Positions 54,588 through 64,000 of a stretch of 64,000 bases of DNA are shown here, piece by piece (positions within the stretch are counted from its first letter, which is position 1; each line of letters begins with the position of its first letter). Where the stretch lies: assembly GCF_014268595.2 (NCBI RefSeq), contig NZ_CP077091.1, positions 2,006,501 through 2,070,500 on the forward strand, in the 5' to 3' direction. The stretch comes from Pseudomonas hamedanensis (lineage in GTDB: Bacteria; Pseudomonadota; Gammaproteobacteria; Pseudomonadales; Pseudomonadaceae). The translations under genes and the position numbers were made by a program. The notes below the pieces were generated by a model. The model did not search any database. It saw nothing but the letters and a program-made list of their open reading frames with translations, and was not told the origin of the DNA.

Positions 54588-54680
54588 CTTCGCGAGCAGG
54601 CTCGCTCCTACAGGGTTTTGTGGTGAATGCAAATTTTGCAGACACACCCGAAACCTGTGGCAGCGGGCTTGCTCGCGAAG
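54588..54680. repeat. Palindromic repeat, family C (copy 2), mixed with family A arm
   Basis: The left arm is CTTCGCGAGCAGGCTCGCTCC and the right arm CAGCGGGCTTGCTCGCGAAG. The left arm continues into CTACAG as in family A, so it looks like a hybrid of A and C. It lies between the convergent ppsR and MocR genes. Confidence 0.8.
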
Positions 54681-54685
54681 AACGA

Positions 54686-56095
54686 TCACACGGTTTCCGT
54701 CAATGCCTTGGCCAGGGCTTCGAAGCCTGCAAGCAACAACTGGTCATCCCCCACCGGGTTGCACACACTCACCCGAATGCATTGCGGCACCGCCCCATGC
54801 CCGACCGCAAACGCCTCGGCGGTGGCCACCAGATAGTTGTTCTCTTTCAGTTCCGCCGCAATCTGCGACGCGCGCCACAGCTCAGGCACTTGCACCCAGA
54901 AATGCGGACTGTAAGGGTGAGTGTTGTAATTCAACTCCTGCACGACTGGCGCCACCAAAGCCTTGCGCCGAGTGATTTCGCTGATCTGTTCATCCAGCAA
55001 GCGCTCGGCCATGCCGCTTTCGATCCATAGGCTCGCCACCTCCATCGAGAGCGGATTGGCCATCCAGCACGTGGCGCGAATGGCTGCGCTCAGCCGCCCG
55101 ATCAGCGCCTGTGGCGCGTGCAGATAACCCACGCGCAACCCGGCCGACACCGCTTTGCTCAAGCTGCCGATCAGCACTGAGCGTTCCGCTGCGAAATCAC
55201 TCAGCGGCAGCGGCCGCTGGCGGTCGAGCACGGCGTGCGCTTCGTCTTCGATGATCAGCAGATTGTGTTCGCGACAGAGCCCGGCGATCGCCTTACGCCG
55301 TGGGACCGACATCACGGCGGCCGTAGGATTCTGGATCGTCGGCGTGCAATACAGCGCGCTAACCCGGTGCTGACGGCAAATGTCCTCCAATGCCGAGGGC
55401 AGAAGTCCTTCGTCGTCCATCGCGACGCCGATAAGCTTTATCCCGAGCTGACGTGTGACGCTGATCAATCCGGGGTAGGACAAATGCTCGGTGACCAGCG
55501 TGTCGCCTGCCTTGAGTAAGCCCATCAACGCGCACAGCAAACCGTGCTGACCGCCGTTGACGCACAGCACCTGATCGGCGTGCGGCACAAAATCGCCATG
55601 ACGCAACCAGACAGCGCCCGCCAACCGATGCCGTGCCAAACCACTTTCGGCGGTGTAGCCGGTCAATTGCCGCAAGACGTCCGGATCGGTAGCCAGATCC
55701 TTCAGCGACTGGCTCATGAACGCCGCTTCCTGACCCGGTATCGGTTGGTTCCGGCTCATGTCGAAATACGCCAGCGGCTCGTCGCTGACGTTGCGAAAGC
55801 CTTTGTCCTGGGGCCGTTCCATCCCGCGCTCACGCACATACGTGCCATCTCCTACACGGGCCACGACCAAACCGACACGCTCAAGCTCGCCATAAGCACG
55901 GCTGACCGTTCCGATGGTGACGCCGAGACTGTCGGCCAATAGCCGGTGCGGTGGCAGCTTGCTGCCGGCGTCGATAATGCCCTCCTCGATCGCCTGTGCG
56001 ACGGCGTCGGCGAGGCGTTTGTATTTCACACCCGTGCGGTTGACAAGCCCGTCCCGCAGGATTGACACCATGGCAATACTTGCTTTGACAGTCAT
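54686..56095 (-). CDS. MocR-type regulator (GntR HTH fused to PLP aminotransferase domain)
   Basis: The 469-residue protein has a winged helix (about residues 20-90; PPHRLLADSLGVTIGTVSRAYGELER) and a fold-type I aminotransferase-like domain (about 110-465) with the PLP lysine in IGSLSKAVSAGLRVGY and the NGGQHGLLCAL segment. MocR regulators sense PLP or an amino compound and activate or repress neighbouring genes. It is divergent from an EamA-type exporter 90 bp away, its most likely target. The effector is unknown. Confidence 0.92.
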   Translation of the reverse strand: MTVKASIAMVSILRDGLVNRTGVKYKRLADAVAQAIEEGIIDAGSKLPPHRLLADSLGVTIGTVSRAYGELERVGLVVARVGDGTYVRERGMERPQDKGFRNVSDEPLAYFDMSRNQPIPGQEAAFMSQSLKDLATDPDVLRQLTGYTAESGLARHRLAGAVWLRHGDFVPHADQVLCVNGGQHGLLCALMGLLKAGDTLVTEHLSYPGLISVTRQLGIKLIGVAMDDEGLLPSALEDICRQHRVSALYCTPTIQNPTAAVMSVPRRKAIAGLCREHNLLIIEDEAHAVLDRQRPLPLSDFAAERSVLIGSLSKAVSAGLRVGYLHAPQALIGRLSAAIRATCWMANPLSMEVASLWIESGMAERLLDEQISEITRRKALVAPVVQELNYNTHPYSPHFWVQVPELWRASQIAAELKENNYLVATAEAFAVGHGAVPQCIRVSVCNPVGDDQLLLAGFEALAKALTETV

Positions 56096-56185
56096 TAGCG
56101 CCCCGAATAGCGTGCTGAAAACAGGTTCAATCAGAGATAGACCCTTTCAACGAAGCGGTCAATCCGCACGCAGGGAGTACGCGCC

Positions 56186-57115
56186 ATGTCGACCACTGTC
56201 AGCACACCGATCAGCATCAACAAGCCCTGGCTCGCCGGATTTATCACCAGCCTGCTGTTTCTCATCGTTTGTCTGAGCTGGGGCACCACATGGCTGGGGA
56301 TCAAGATCGCGGTTGAGAGCGTGCCGCCACTCACTGCCGCAGGCCTGCGCTTTTTGATTGCCTTCCCGCTGTTCCTGAGTTTCGCGCTGTTGCGAAAGGA
56401 GCCTTTGCTGTTCCCTCGGCAAAGTCGCTGGTTCTTTGTGTTCGTCACGCTGTCGTATTTCAGCGTGCCCTACTACCTGCTCAACTACGGCGAAATCCAC
56501 GTGTCATCGGGCCTGACGGCGCTGCTGTTCAGCTGCATGCCGGTGTTTATTCTGGTGTTCTCTGCGTTATTTCTGCGCGAGAAAATCTACCCTTCGCAGA
56601 TGCTCGGCATTGCCATTGGTTTTGGCAGTCTGTTCATGATTATCCGCAGCCAGGGTTTGCATGTGGATAAAGCCGAATGGCTCGGCGTGCTGGCGATTCT
56701 CGGTGCAGCGGTACTGCACGCGCTGTGCTACGTGGTGACCAAAAAACACGGCAGCGCGATCAGCGTGATCACCTATAACACCTTGCCGATCGGCATCGCC
56801 GGGCTGCTGTTATTAATTGTCGGGCTGAGCTTCGAAGCGCCGCAATTTCAGAACGTGACCGCGCGCTCATGGGGCGCCCTGCTCTATCTCGGACTGGTGG
56901 CGTCGGTGGGTGGGTTCATCGTTTATTTTCTGCTGCTTAAACGCTTGAGCCCGATCATTCTGTCATTCGTGTTTATCATTTTTCCGGTGTTCGCCGTGAT
57001 CATCGGCGCCTGGTATGAGGGCCAAGCGCTCTCGAAGGAGCTGATGATCTATTCGGCGATCCTGTTGAGCGGTTTTGCGATCACCAAGTTGCCGTTTGAA
57101 AAATGGTTCAGATAA
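56186..57115 (+). CDS. EamA/DMT-family inner-membrane transporter
   Basis: The 309-residue protein has ten predicted membrane segments in two EamA repeats (first near 20-150, [31 protein letters not shown]; second near 165-300). Such proteins usually export amino acids or other metabolites. GGGAG lies 8 nt before the ATG. It is divergent from the MocR gene, a frequent regulator-exporter pair. Its end overlaps prpD tail to tail by 8 bp. Confidence 0.88.
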   Translation: MSTTVSTPISINKPWLAGFITSLLFLIVCLSWGTTWLGIKIAVESVPPLTAAGLRFLIAFPLFLSFALLRKEPLLFPRQSRWFFVFVTLSYFSVPYYLLNYGEIHVSSGLTALLFSCMPVFILVFSALFLREKIYPSQMLGIAIGFGSLFMIIRSQGLHVDKAEWLGVLAILGAAVLHALCYVVTKKHGSAISVITYNTLPIGIAGLLLLIVGLSFEAPQFQNVTARSWGALLYLGLVASVGGFIVYFLLLKRLSPIILSFVFIIFPVFAVIIGAWYEGQALSKELMIYSAILLSGFAITKLPFEKWFR

Positions 57116-58592
57116 CCCACAGATCGACAAAGCGATTGACCGGCGTCGCCTCAAGCCGCGTCGGGTCCTTGCACAAATCGAATATTTCGCCGCTGCGCTG
57201 GGCGCTGAAGCGCGTCGCCAGATTCGCTTTGAACTTGTCCTCAAGCAGGGGGATGCCCTCTGCACGACGACGGCGGTGGCCGATCGGGTATTCCACAACG
57301 ATGTTGTCGGTGCTGCTGCCGTCCTTGAAGAAAACCTGCACGGCGTTGGCAATCGAGCGCTTGTCAGCCTCCAGGTATTCACGGGTAAAACGCGGCTCTT
57401 CGACGATGAGCATCTTGTCGCGAAGCACATCAATGATCGGGTGCGCCTTGTGGAAATCATCTTCGTAATGCTCAGCAATCAGATTACCGAACGCCAGCGG
57501 TACCGCGGTCATGTATTGCAGGCAGTGGTCGCGGTCGGCGGCGTTGGCCAGCGGCCCGGCCTTGGAAATGATGCGGATCGCCGACTCGTGCGTGGTGATG
57601 ACGATGCGGTCTATCTCATGCAGTCGATTGCGCACCTGAGGATGCAGCGTCACCGCTGCTTCGCAAGCCGTTTGCGCGTGAAACTCTGCGGGGAAGCTGA
57701 TCTTGAACAGGACGTTTTCCATGACGTAGCTGCCGAACGGTCGCGAGAAACCGAAGGCGCGTTTGTCGTCCGGCTTCAGCGCCAGATCGTTGTTGGTGTG
57801 ACTGAACGACACGTCATAGAAGCCCCACTGCCTGGCGCTCAGCACACCGGGAATGCCCATCTCGCCACACATCGCAATGTCGGCCAGACGCACTCCCCGA
57901 CTGGTCGCATCGCCCGCCGCCCAGGATTTTCGCGAGCCGGCGTTTGGCGCGTGGCGATAGGTACGCAGTGCCTGCCCGTCGGCGAACGCGTGGGACAAGG
58001 CCGATAAAAGCTGCTCGCGATTGGCGCCCATCAGTTTGGCAGTGACGGCGGTCGAGGCGACTTTCACCAGAATGACGTGGTCGAGTCCTACGCGATTGAA
58101 GGAGTTTTCCAAGGCAATCACGCCCTGAATCTCGTGCGCCATGATCATCGCTTCCAGCACATCGCGCACTGTCAGCGGCGCTTCACCCTTGGCCAGGCGT
58201 TTTTGCGACAGGTGATCGGCCACCGCAAGAATTGCACCGAGGTTGTCCGAAGGATGCCCCCACTCGGCGGCGAGCCACGTGTCGTTGTAGTCGAGCCAGC
58301 GGACGATGCAGCCGATGTCCCATGCGGCCTTCACCGGATCCAGACGATACGGCGTGCCGGGAACCCGTGCGCCATGAGGCACCACGGTGCCTTCAACCAT
58401 CGGGCCCAGCAGTTTGGTGCATTCTGGAAAACGCAGCGCCAGCAGGCCGCAGCCCAGCGTGTCCATCAGGCAGTGGCGGGCGGTGGTCAGCGCTTCGCTG
58501 GATTCGGGTTTAAAAGTCAGAACGTAGTCGGCGATGTCCTGCAGGACACGGTCGTAATCGGGGCGGTTGTTCAGGTCGACGTTGGCGCTCAT
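57108..58592 (-). CDS. prpD: 2-methylcitrate dehydratase (MmgE/PrpD family)
   Basis: The 494-residue protein is an iron-independent MmgE/PrpD dehydratase that converts 2-methylcitrate to 2-methyl-cis-aconitate in propionate breakdown. The family segments [24 protein letters not shown] and [18 protein letters not shown] are visible. It is the last of the prpC-acnD-prpF-prpD set on the minus strand. Organisms with acnD and prpF usually do not need prpD, so its retention makes the route redundant. A REP separates it from prpF. Its 3' end overlaps the EamA gene by 8 bp. Confidence 0.95.
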   Translation of the reverse strand: MSANVDLNNRPDYDRVLQDIADYVLTFKPESSEALTTARHCLMDTLGCGLLALRFPECTKLLGPMVEGTVVPHGARVPGTPYRLDPVKAAWDIGCIVRWLDYNDTWLAAEWGHPSDNLGAILAVADHLSQKRLAKGEAPLTVRDVLEAMIMAHEIQGVIALENSFNRVGLDHVILVKVASTAVTAKLMGANREQLLSALSHAFADGQALRTYRHAPNAGSRKSWAAGDATSRGVRLADIAMCGEMGIPGVLSARQWGFYDVSFSHTNNDLALKPDDKRAFGFSRPFGSYVMENVLFKISFPAEFHAQTACEAAVTLHPQVRNRLHEIDRIVITTHESAIRIISKAGPLANAADRDHCLQYMTAVPLAFGNLIAEHYEDDFHKAHPIIDVLRDKMLIVEEPRFTREYLEADKRSIANAVQVFFKDGSSTDNIVVEYPIGHRRRRAEGIPLLEDKFKANLATRFSAQRSGEIFDLCKDPTRLEATPVNRFVDLWVI

Positions 58593-58669
58593 GTTCGATT
58601 CACTCGTGAAGTGGTTCGTTGATGGGACCTCGGTTCAGGGCTATTTTTTTATGGTTGAAATGCAATCGA

Positions 58670-58761
58670 CTGTAGGAGTGAGCCTGCTCGCGATGGCGGC
58701 GTGTCAGACAACACTGATGCTGAATGTCAGTCCGCTATCGCGAGCAGGCTCACTCCTACAG
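58670..58761. repeat. REP-type palindrome, family A (copy 5), within the prp operon
   Basis: Arms CTGTAGGAGTGAGCCTGCTC and its complement, lying 16 bp past the prpD-proximal end of prpF. The prp transcript would have to cross it. Confidence 0.87.
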
Positions 58762-58777
58762 TTTGTTCGGTGTTGTA

Positions 58778-59980
58778 TCAGAAACAATCGCCGGGGATGC
58801 GCACGAAGCCTTCCATCAGAACACGCGCGCTACGGCTCATGATGGCTTTTTTCACCACCCACTCGCCGTTCTCCAGCGTCGCTTCAGCGCCGACGCGCAA
58901 CGTCCCGGACGGATGGCCGAAACGCACGGCATTGCGTTCAACGCCACCAGCCGCCAGGTTCACCAGGGTTCCGGAAATTGCCGCCGCCGTGCCGATCGCC
59001 ACCGCCGCCGTGCCCATCATCGCGTGGTGCAGTTTGCCCATCGACAACGCGCGCACCAGCAGATCGACATCACCCGCGGCAATCGCTTTACCGCTCGACG
59101 CTACGTAATCCGCAGGCTTGGCCACGAACGCGACTTTCGGCGTGTGCTGGCGCTTCGCTGCTTCTTCCAGGTTAGAGATCAGGCCCATGCGCAACGCACC
59201 ATAGGCGCGGATGGTCTCGAACATCAGCAGCGCTTTCGGATCGCCGTTGATCGCGCCTTGCAACTCGGTGCCGGTGTAACCGATGTCTTCGGCGTTGACG
59301 AAAATCGTCGGAATCCCGGCATTGATCATGGTCGCCTTGAACGTACCCACCCCCGGCACTTCCAGCTCATCGACCAGATTGCCGGTAGGGAACATCGAGC
59401 CACCGCCGCCCTCTTCTTCCGCCGCCGGGTCCATGAACTCAACCTGTACTTCGGCCGCCGGAAAAGTCACGCCGTCGAGTTCGAAATCACCGGTTTCCTG
59501 CACTTCGCCGTGGGTGATCGGCACGTGGGCAATGATCGTTTTGCCGATGTTGGCCTGCCACACGCGCACCACGGCGACACCGTTGTGCGGAATGCGGCTG
59601 GCATCGACCAGACCGTTGCTGATGGCAAACGAGCCGACCGCCGCCGAGAGGTTGCCGCAGTTGCCGCTCCAGTCGACGAACGGCTTGTCGATAGAGACCT
59701 GGCCGAACAGGTAATCGACGTCGTGATCGGCGCGGGTACTTTTCGACAGGATTACGGTTTTGCTGGTGCTCGATGTTGCGCCGCCCATGCCGTCGATCTG
59801 CTTGTCGTACGGGTCGGGACTGCCAATCACCCGCAGCAGCAGCGCGTCGCGGGCGGGGCCTGGAACCTGCGCCGCTTCGGGCAGATCTTTGAGGCTGAAG
59901 AACACACCTTTGCTGGTGCCGCCGCGCATGTAAGTGGCGGGAATTTTGATCTGCGGTGCGAAATTAGCTGCGTGAGCCAT
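58778..59980 (-). CDS. prpF: 2-methylaconitate cis-trans isomerase
   Basis: The 400-residue PrpF-family protein, related to diaminopimelate epimerase folds, isomerises the 2-methylaconitate formed by AcnD so that it can be hydrated. The N-terminal YMRGGTSKGVFF and the DWSGNCGNLSAAVGSFA segment (with a catalytic-type Cys) fit the family. AAGGAG lies 8 nt before the ATG. It follows acnD by 55 bp. Confidence 0.95.
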   Translation of the reverse strand: MAHAANFAPQIKIPATYMRGGTSKGVFFSLKDLPEAAQVPGPARDALLLRVIGSPDPYDKQIDGMGGATSSTSKTVILSKSTRADHDVDYLFGQVSIDKPFVDWSGNCGNLSAAVGSFAISNGLVDASRIPHNGVAVVRVWQANIGKTIIAHVPITHGEVQETGDFELDGVTFPAAEVQVEFMDPAAEEEGGGGSMFPTGNLVDELEVPGVGTFKATMINAGIPTIFVNAEDIGYTGTELQGAINGDPKALLMFETIRAYGALRMGLISNLEEAAKRQHTPKVAFVAKPADYVASSGKAIAAGDVDLLVRALSMGKLHHAMMGTAAVAIGTAAAISGTLVNLAAGGVERNAVRFGHPSGTLRVGAEATLENGEWVVKKAIMSRSARVLMEGFVRIPGDCF

Positions 59981-60035
59981 GATTGCTCCTTCAAAGCGGC
60001 CAGAGGACTCATCATCCCTTGGCCACTGAACCTAT

Positions 60036-62630
60036 TTAAACAGCCACCGCCGAACCCTCGAGGAAGTCCTGGGCAAAGCGCTGCAACACGCCGCCGGCCT
60101 CGTAGATCGACACTTCTTCAGCGGTATCGAGACGGCAAGTCACCGGCACGTCTACCCGCTCGCCATTCTTGCGATGAATCACCAGCGTCAGGTCCGCGCG
60201 CGGCTCGCGCTCGCCCACCACGTCGTAGGTTTCGCTGCCATCGATGGCCAGCGTATGGCGGTCGGTGCCCGGTTTGAATTCCAGCGGCAACACGCCCATG
60301 CCCACCAGGTTGGTGCGGTGAATGCGCTCGAAGCCTTCGGCGGCAATCGCCTCGACACCGGCCAGGCGCACGCCCTTGGCCGCCCAGTCACGGGACGAAC
60401 CCTGACCGTAGTCGGCGCCGGCAATGATGATCAGCGGCTGCTTGCGCTCCATGTAGGTTTCGATGGCTTCCCACATGCGCATGACCTTGCCTTCAGGCTC
60501 GACGCGGGCCAGCGAACCCTGCTTGACCTTGCCGTTTTCCACGACCATTTCGTTGAACAGTTTCGGGTTGGCGAACGTCGCGCGTTGTGCAGTCAGGTGG
60601 TCGCCACGGTGGGTGGCGTAGGAGTTGAAGTCTTCTTCCGGCAAGCCCATCTTCGCCAGGTATTCGCCGGCGGCGCTGTCGAGCATGATCGCGTTCGACG
60701 GCGACAGGTGGTCGGTGGTGATGTTGTCCGGCAGCACCGCCAGCGGACGCATGCCCTTGAGCGGACGCGCGCCGGCCAGCGCACCTTCCCAGTACGGCGG
60801 ACGGCGAATATAAGTACTCATCTCGCGCCACTCATACAGCGGCGCGACTTTCGGGCCGGTGTCTTCGTGGACGGCGAACATCGGAATGTAGACCTGACGG
60901 AACTGCTCGGGCTTGACCGAGGACTTGACCACCGCATCGATTTCTTCGTCGCTCGGCCAGATGTCCTTCAGACGAATTTCCCGGCCATCGACCACGCCCA
61001 ACACATCCTTCTCGATATCGAAACGGATGGTCCCGGCAATCGCGTAGGCGACCACCAGCGGCGGCGACGCGAGGAACGCCTGCTTGGCATACGGATGAAT
61101 GCGGCCGTCGAAGTTGCGGTTGCCCGAGAGCACGGCGGTGGCGTACAGGTCGCGGTCGATGATTTCTTGCTGGATCACCGGGTCGAGTGCGCCGGACATG
61201 CCATTGCAGGTGGTGCAGGCAAACGCCACGACACCGAAACCGAGCTGTTCCAGTTCCGTGGTCAGCCCCGCTTCGTCAAGGTACAGCGCCACGGTTTTCG
61301 AGCCCGGTGCCAGCGAGGATTTCACCCACGGCTTGCGCGTCAGGCCGAGTTTGTTGGCATTGCGCGCCAGCAGGCCGGCGGCGATGACGTTGCGCGGGTT
61401 GCTGGTGTTGGTGCAACTGGTGATCGCCGCGATGATCACCGCACCGTCGGGCATTTGCCCTGGCACGTCATCCCACTGACCGGAGATGCCTTTGGCGGCC
61501 AGATCCGCGACCGCGACGCGCGCATGCGGGTTGCTCGGACCTGCCATGTTGCGCACCACCGAAGACAGGTCGAACGTCAGGCCGCGCTCGTATTGCGCGC
61601 CCTTCAGGCTGTCGGCCCATAGGCCGGTGAGCTTGGCGTATTGCTCGACCAGTTGAACCTGCTGATCTTCACGACCGGTGAGTTTCAGGTAATCGATGGT
61701 TTGCTGGTCGATGTAGAACATCGCCGCCGTGGCGCCGTATTCCGGGGCCATGTTGGAGATGGTCGCGCGATCGCCGAGGGTCAGCGCCGCCGCGCCTTCG
61801 CCGAAGAACTCCAGCCAGGCGCCGACGACTTTCTGTTTGCGCAGGTATTCGGTCAGCGCCAGCACCATGTCGGTGGCGGTGATGCCCGGTTGCAGCTTGC
61901 CGGTCAGCTCGACGCCAACGCTTTCTGGCAGACGCATCCACGAGGCGCGACCGAGCATCACGCTCTCGGCTTCAAGGCCGCCGACACCGATGGCAATGAC
62001 GCCCAATGCATCGACATGCGGCGTGTGGCTGTCGGTGCCGACGCAGGTATCCGGGAAAGCCACACCGTCGCGCACCTGGATCACCGGCGACATTTTCTCC
62101 AGGTTGATCTGGTGCATGATGCCGTTGCCCGGCGGAATCACATCAACGTTCTTGAAGGCCTTTTTGGTCCAGTTGATGAAGTGGAAACGGTCTTCGTTGC
62201 GCCGATCTTCGATGGCGCGGTTTTTCTCGAACGCCTGGGCATCGAAACCGCCCGCCTCGACCGCCAGCGAATGGTCGACGATCAGTTGCGTCGGCACTAC
62301 CGGATTGACCTGCGCCGGATCGCCGCCCTGCAAGGCAATGGCGTCACGCAGGCCGGCGAGGTCGACCAGCGCGGTCTGGCCGAGAATGTCGTGGCACACC
62401 ACACGTGCCGGGAACCACGGGAAGTCGAGGTCGCGTTTGCGCTCGATCAATTGCTTGAGCGAATCGGTGAGCGTCGCCGGATCGCAGCGACGCACAAGAT
62501 TTTCCGCCAACACGCGGGAGGTGTACGGCAGAGTGTCGTAGCTGCCCGGCCGGATCGCCTCGACCGCCGCGCGGGTGTCGAAGTAATCCAGCGGCGTACC
62601 GGGCAGGTTCTTGCGAAATTCTGTGTTCAT
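60036..62630 (-). CDS. acnD: Fe/S-dependent 2-methylisocitrate dehydratase AcnD
   Basis: The 864-residue aconitase-family enzyme dehydrates 2-methylcitrate in the prp pathway. The [4Fe-4S] ligands are visible in SCTNTSNPRN and in CTTCNGMSG. GADYGQGSSRDWAAKG and the swivel domain lie at the C-terminal end. It is about the length of AcnD and close in sequence type to AcnA. The start at 62630 has a poor ribosome-binding site. It lies between prpC and prpF; a REP separates it from prpC. Confidence 0.95.
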   Translation of the reverse strand: MNTEFRKNLPGTPLDYFDTRAAVEAIRPGSYDTLPYTSRVLAENLVRRCDPATLTDSLKQLIERKRDLDFPWFPARVVCHDILGQTALVDLAGLRDAIALQGGDPAQVNPVVPTQLIVDHSLAVEAGGFDAQAFEKNRAIEDRRNEDRFHFINWTKKAFKNVDVIPPGNGIMHQINLEKMSPVIQVRDGVAFPDTCVGTDSHTPHVDALGVIAIGVGGLEAESVMLGRASWMRLPESVGVELTGKLQPGITATDMVLALTEYLRKQKVVGAWLEFFGEGAAALTLGDRATISNMAPEYGATAAMFYIDQQTIDYLKLTGREDQQVQLVEQYAKLTGLWADSLKGAQYERGLTFDLSSVVRNMAGPSNPHARVAVADLAAKGISGQWDDVPGQMPDGAVIIAAITSCTNTSNPRNVIAAGLLARNANKLGLTRKPWVKSSLAPGSKTVALYLDEAGLTTELEQLGFGVVAFACTTCNGMSGALDPVIQQEIIDRDLYATAVLSGNRNFDGRIHPYAKQAFLASPPLVVAYAIAGTIRFDIEKDVLGVVDGREIRLKDIWPSDEEIDAVVKSSVKPEQFRQVYIPMFAVHEDTGPKVAPLYEWREMSTYIRRPPYWEGALAGARPLKGMRPLAVLPDNITTDHLSPSNAIMLDSAAGEYLAKMGLPEEDFNSYATHRGDHLTAQRATFANPKLFNEMVVENGKVKQGSLARVEPEGKVMRMWEAIETYMERKQPLIIIAGADYGQGSSRDWAAKGVRLAGVEAIAAEGFERIHRTNLVGMGVLPLEFKPGTDRHTLAIDGSETYDVVGEREPRADLTLVIHRKNGERVDVPVTCRLDTAEEVSIYEAGGVLQRFAQDFLEGSAVAV

Positions 62631-62700
62631 CGGGTCAGGACTCGGGGCACGGTGATTTCAAAGGGTGAGCAAACACCAGACTCAGGATTCACACTGTCCC

Positions 62701-62792
62701 TTGTAGGAGTGAGCCTGCTCGCGATAGCGGTGTGTCAGTCAACATTGACATCAACTGAAAAGCCGTCATCGCGAGCAGGCTCACTCCTACAG
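62701..62792. repeat. REP-type palindrome, family A (copy 6), within the prp operon
   Basis: Arms TTGTAGGAGTGAGCCTGCTC and GAGCAGGCTCACTCCTACAG between prpC and acnD. It is the second REP inside the prp gene set. Confidence 0.87.
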
Positions 62793-62831
62793 GGATTTGC
62801 GGTGGTTTCAAGGATCGGGTCAGCTCACCAT

Positions 62832-63959
62832 TCAGCGACGTTCGATTGGCACGAACTTGCGCTGGTCGACGCCGGTGTACTCGGCGCTTGGGCGGATGAT
62901 GCGGTTGTTGGCGCGCTGTTCGAAAACGTGCGCGGCCCAGCCGGTCAGGCGCGAGCAGACGAAGATCGGCGTGAACAGCTTGGTCGGGATGCCCATGAAG
63001 TGGTACGCCGAGGCATGGTAGAAGTCGGCGTTGGGGAACAGTTTCTTTTGCTCCCACATGGTCTTGTCGATCGCTTCGGAAACTGCGAACAGCACCTTGT
63101 CACCGACCTCGTCGGCGAGTTTTTTCGACCAGCCCTTGATCACCTCGTTGCGCGGGTCGCTGTCCTTATAGATCGCGTGGCCAAAGCCCATGATCTTGTC
63201 TTTGCGCTCAAGCATGCCGAGGGTGCCTTTGATCGCCTCCTCGGGCGAAGAGAAGCGCTCGATCATGTCCATTGCCGCTTCGTTGGCGCCGCCATGCAAC
63301 GGACCGCGCAGCGAGCCGATAGCTGCGGTGACGCAGGAATACAGGTCCGACAGGGTCGATGCGCAAACACGTGCGGTAAACGTCGAGGCGTTGAATTCAT
63401 GTTCGGCGTAAAGAATCAACGACACGTTCATGACCTTGACGTGCAGTTCGCTCGGCTTCTTGTCATGTAGCAGATGCAGAAAGTGGCCGCCGATGCTCGG
63501 CTCGTCGCTCACGCAATCGATGCGCTCGCCGTCGTGGCTGAAGCGATACCAGTAGCACATGATCGCCGGGAACGCGGCGAGCAGACGATCGGTCTTGTCG
63601 CGCTGCTCGGAGAAGTCTTTCTCCGGTTCGATGTTGCCAAGAAACGAACAGCCGGTGCGCATCACGTCCATTGGATGGGCATCGGCGGGGATGCGTTCCA
63701 GCACTTCCTTGAGCGCTTGCGGCAAGTCGCGCAGCTTGCTCAGTTTGTCTTGATAGGCGGCGAGTTGCGCCTGGGTCGGCAGTTCGCCGTACAGCAGCAG
63801 GTACGCTACTTCTTCGAATTGCGCGTCGGCGGCCAGTTCGCGCACATCGTAGCCGCGGTAAGTCAGCCCGGCTCCGGCCTGGCCCACGGTGGACAATGCG
63901 GTTTGCCCGGCCACCTGGCCCCGGAGCCCGGCGCCACTGAGTACTTTTGCTTCGGCCAT
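62832..63959 (-). CDS. prpC: 2-methylcitrate synthase
   Basis: The 375-residue citrate-synthase-type enzyme condenses propionyl-CoA with oxaloacetate. Family segments: LTYRGYDVRELA, GPLHGGANEAAM with the catalytic histidine, GFGHAIYKDSDPR and the C-terminal ERANNRIIRPSAEYTG-like QRANNRIIRPSAEYTG. The ATG at 63959 has CTGGAG 7 nt upstream. The last 41 bases of the window hold only this upstream region; prpB is expected beyond the edge. Confidence 0.96.
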   Translation of the reverse strand: MAEAKVLSGAGLRGQVAGQTALSTVGQAGAGLTYRGYDVRELAADAQFEEVAYLLLYGELPTQAQLAAYQDKLSKLRDLPQALKEVLERIPADAHPMDVMRTGCSFLGNIEPEKDFSEQRDKTDRLLAAFPAIMCYWYRFSHDGERIDCVSDEPSIGGHFLHLLHDKKPSELHVKVMNVSLILYAEHEFNASTFTARVCASTLSDLYSCVTAAIGSLRGPLHGGANEAAMDMIERFSSPEEAIKGTLGMLERKDKIMGFGHAIYKDSDPRNEVIKGWSKKLADEVGDKVLFAVSEAIDKTMWEQKKLFPNADFYHASAYHFMGIPTKLFTPIFVCSRLTGWAAHVFEQRANNRIIRPSAEYTGVDQRKFVPIERR

Positions 63960-64000
63960 TGTTGTCTCCAGTTTTCTTGAATTTGTAGGGGAAACAGGTG

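Overview
The window looks like chromosome of a Pseudomonas of the fluorescens group. It is GC-rich and densely packed. It carries Pseudomonas-type loci (oprF-sigX-cmpX-crfX-cmaX, the prpC-acnD-prpF-prpD methylcitrate operon, rmf, and a nasST/nirBD/nasA nitrate locus). Nearly every larger gap holds one of several families of palindromic extragenic repeats typical of this genus. Only one mobile element is present, so most of the window is core genome.

Layout. 1-7.1 kb: start of a curA-type reductase, ybaB, dnaX, a periplasmic solute-binding protein, an IS110-family element inserted in a REP, the 4.5S SRP RNA gene and a zincin-like protein. 7.3-15.2 kb: ligA, zipA, smc and a GntR regulator, all on the minus strand. 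15.4-24.1 kb: a purine catabolism block (xdhA, xdhB, xdhC, guaD), a second GntR regulator and a BenE-type permease. 24.2-33.3 kb: yggL, dacB, a membrane diguanylate cyclase, rlmKL, rmf with its structured leader, and pyrD. 33.4-45.3 kb: nitrate assimilation (nasS, nasT, narK-type transporter, a PP2C/Ser-Thr kinase fusion, nirB, nirD, nasA, cobA). 45.3-49.8 kb: oprF, sigX, cmpX, crfX, cmaX, rraA. 50-57.1 kb: an alpha/beta hydrolase, the divergent ppsA and ppsR, a MocR regulator and a divergent EamA exporter. 57.1-64 kb: prpD, prpF, acnD and prpC; prpB would lie just beyond the right edge.

How the genes work together. NasS and NasT form a nitrate-responsive sensor/antiterminator pair. Both the narK-type gene and the nirB-nirD-nasA-cobA operon are preceded by a sigma54-type promoter and by an RNA leader with paired hexaloop hairpins and an intrinsic terminator, which is the arrangement expected for ANTAR (NasT) control. 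CobA supplies siroheme precursor for NirB. XdhABC and GuaD convert guanine and hypoxanthine towards urate; both flanking GntR genes have candidate palindromic operators in the adjacent promoter regions. PpsR is the known switch for PpsA. The prp genes degrade propionyl-CoA through 2-methylcitrate.

The most notable system is the IS110 element at 3941-5637. Its 5' noncoding end folds into an apparent bridge RNA. One loop matches both halves of the REP in which the element sits, and a second loop matches both ends of the element itself. Joining the two element ends would also create a sigma70-like promoter just upstream of this RNA. The 3' part of its transposase gene is present as a perfect-looking 412-bp tandem duplication.
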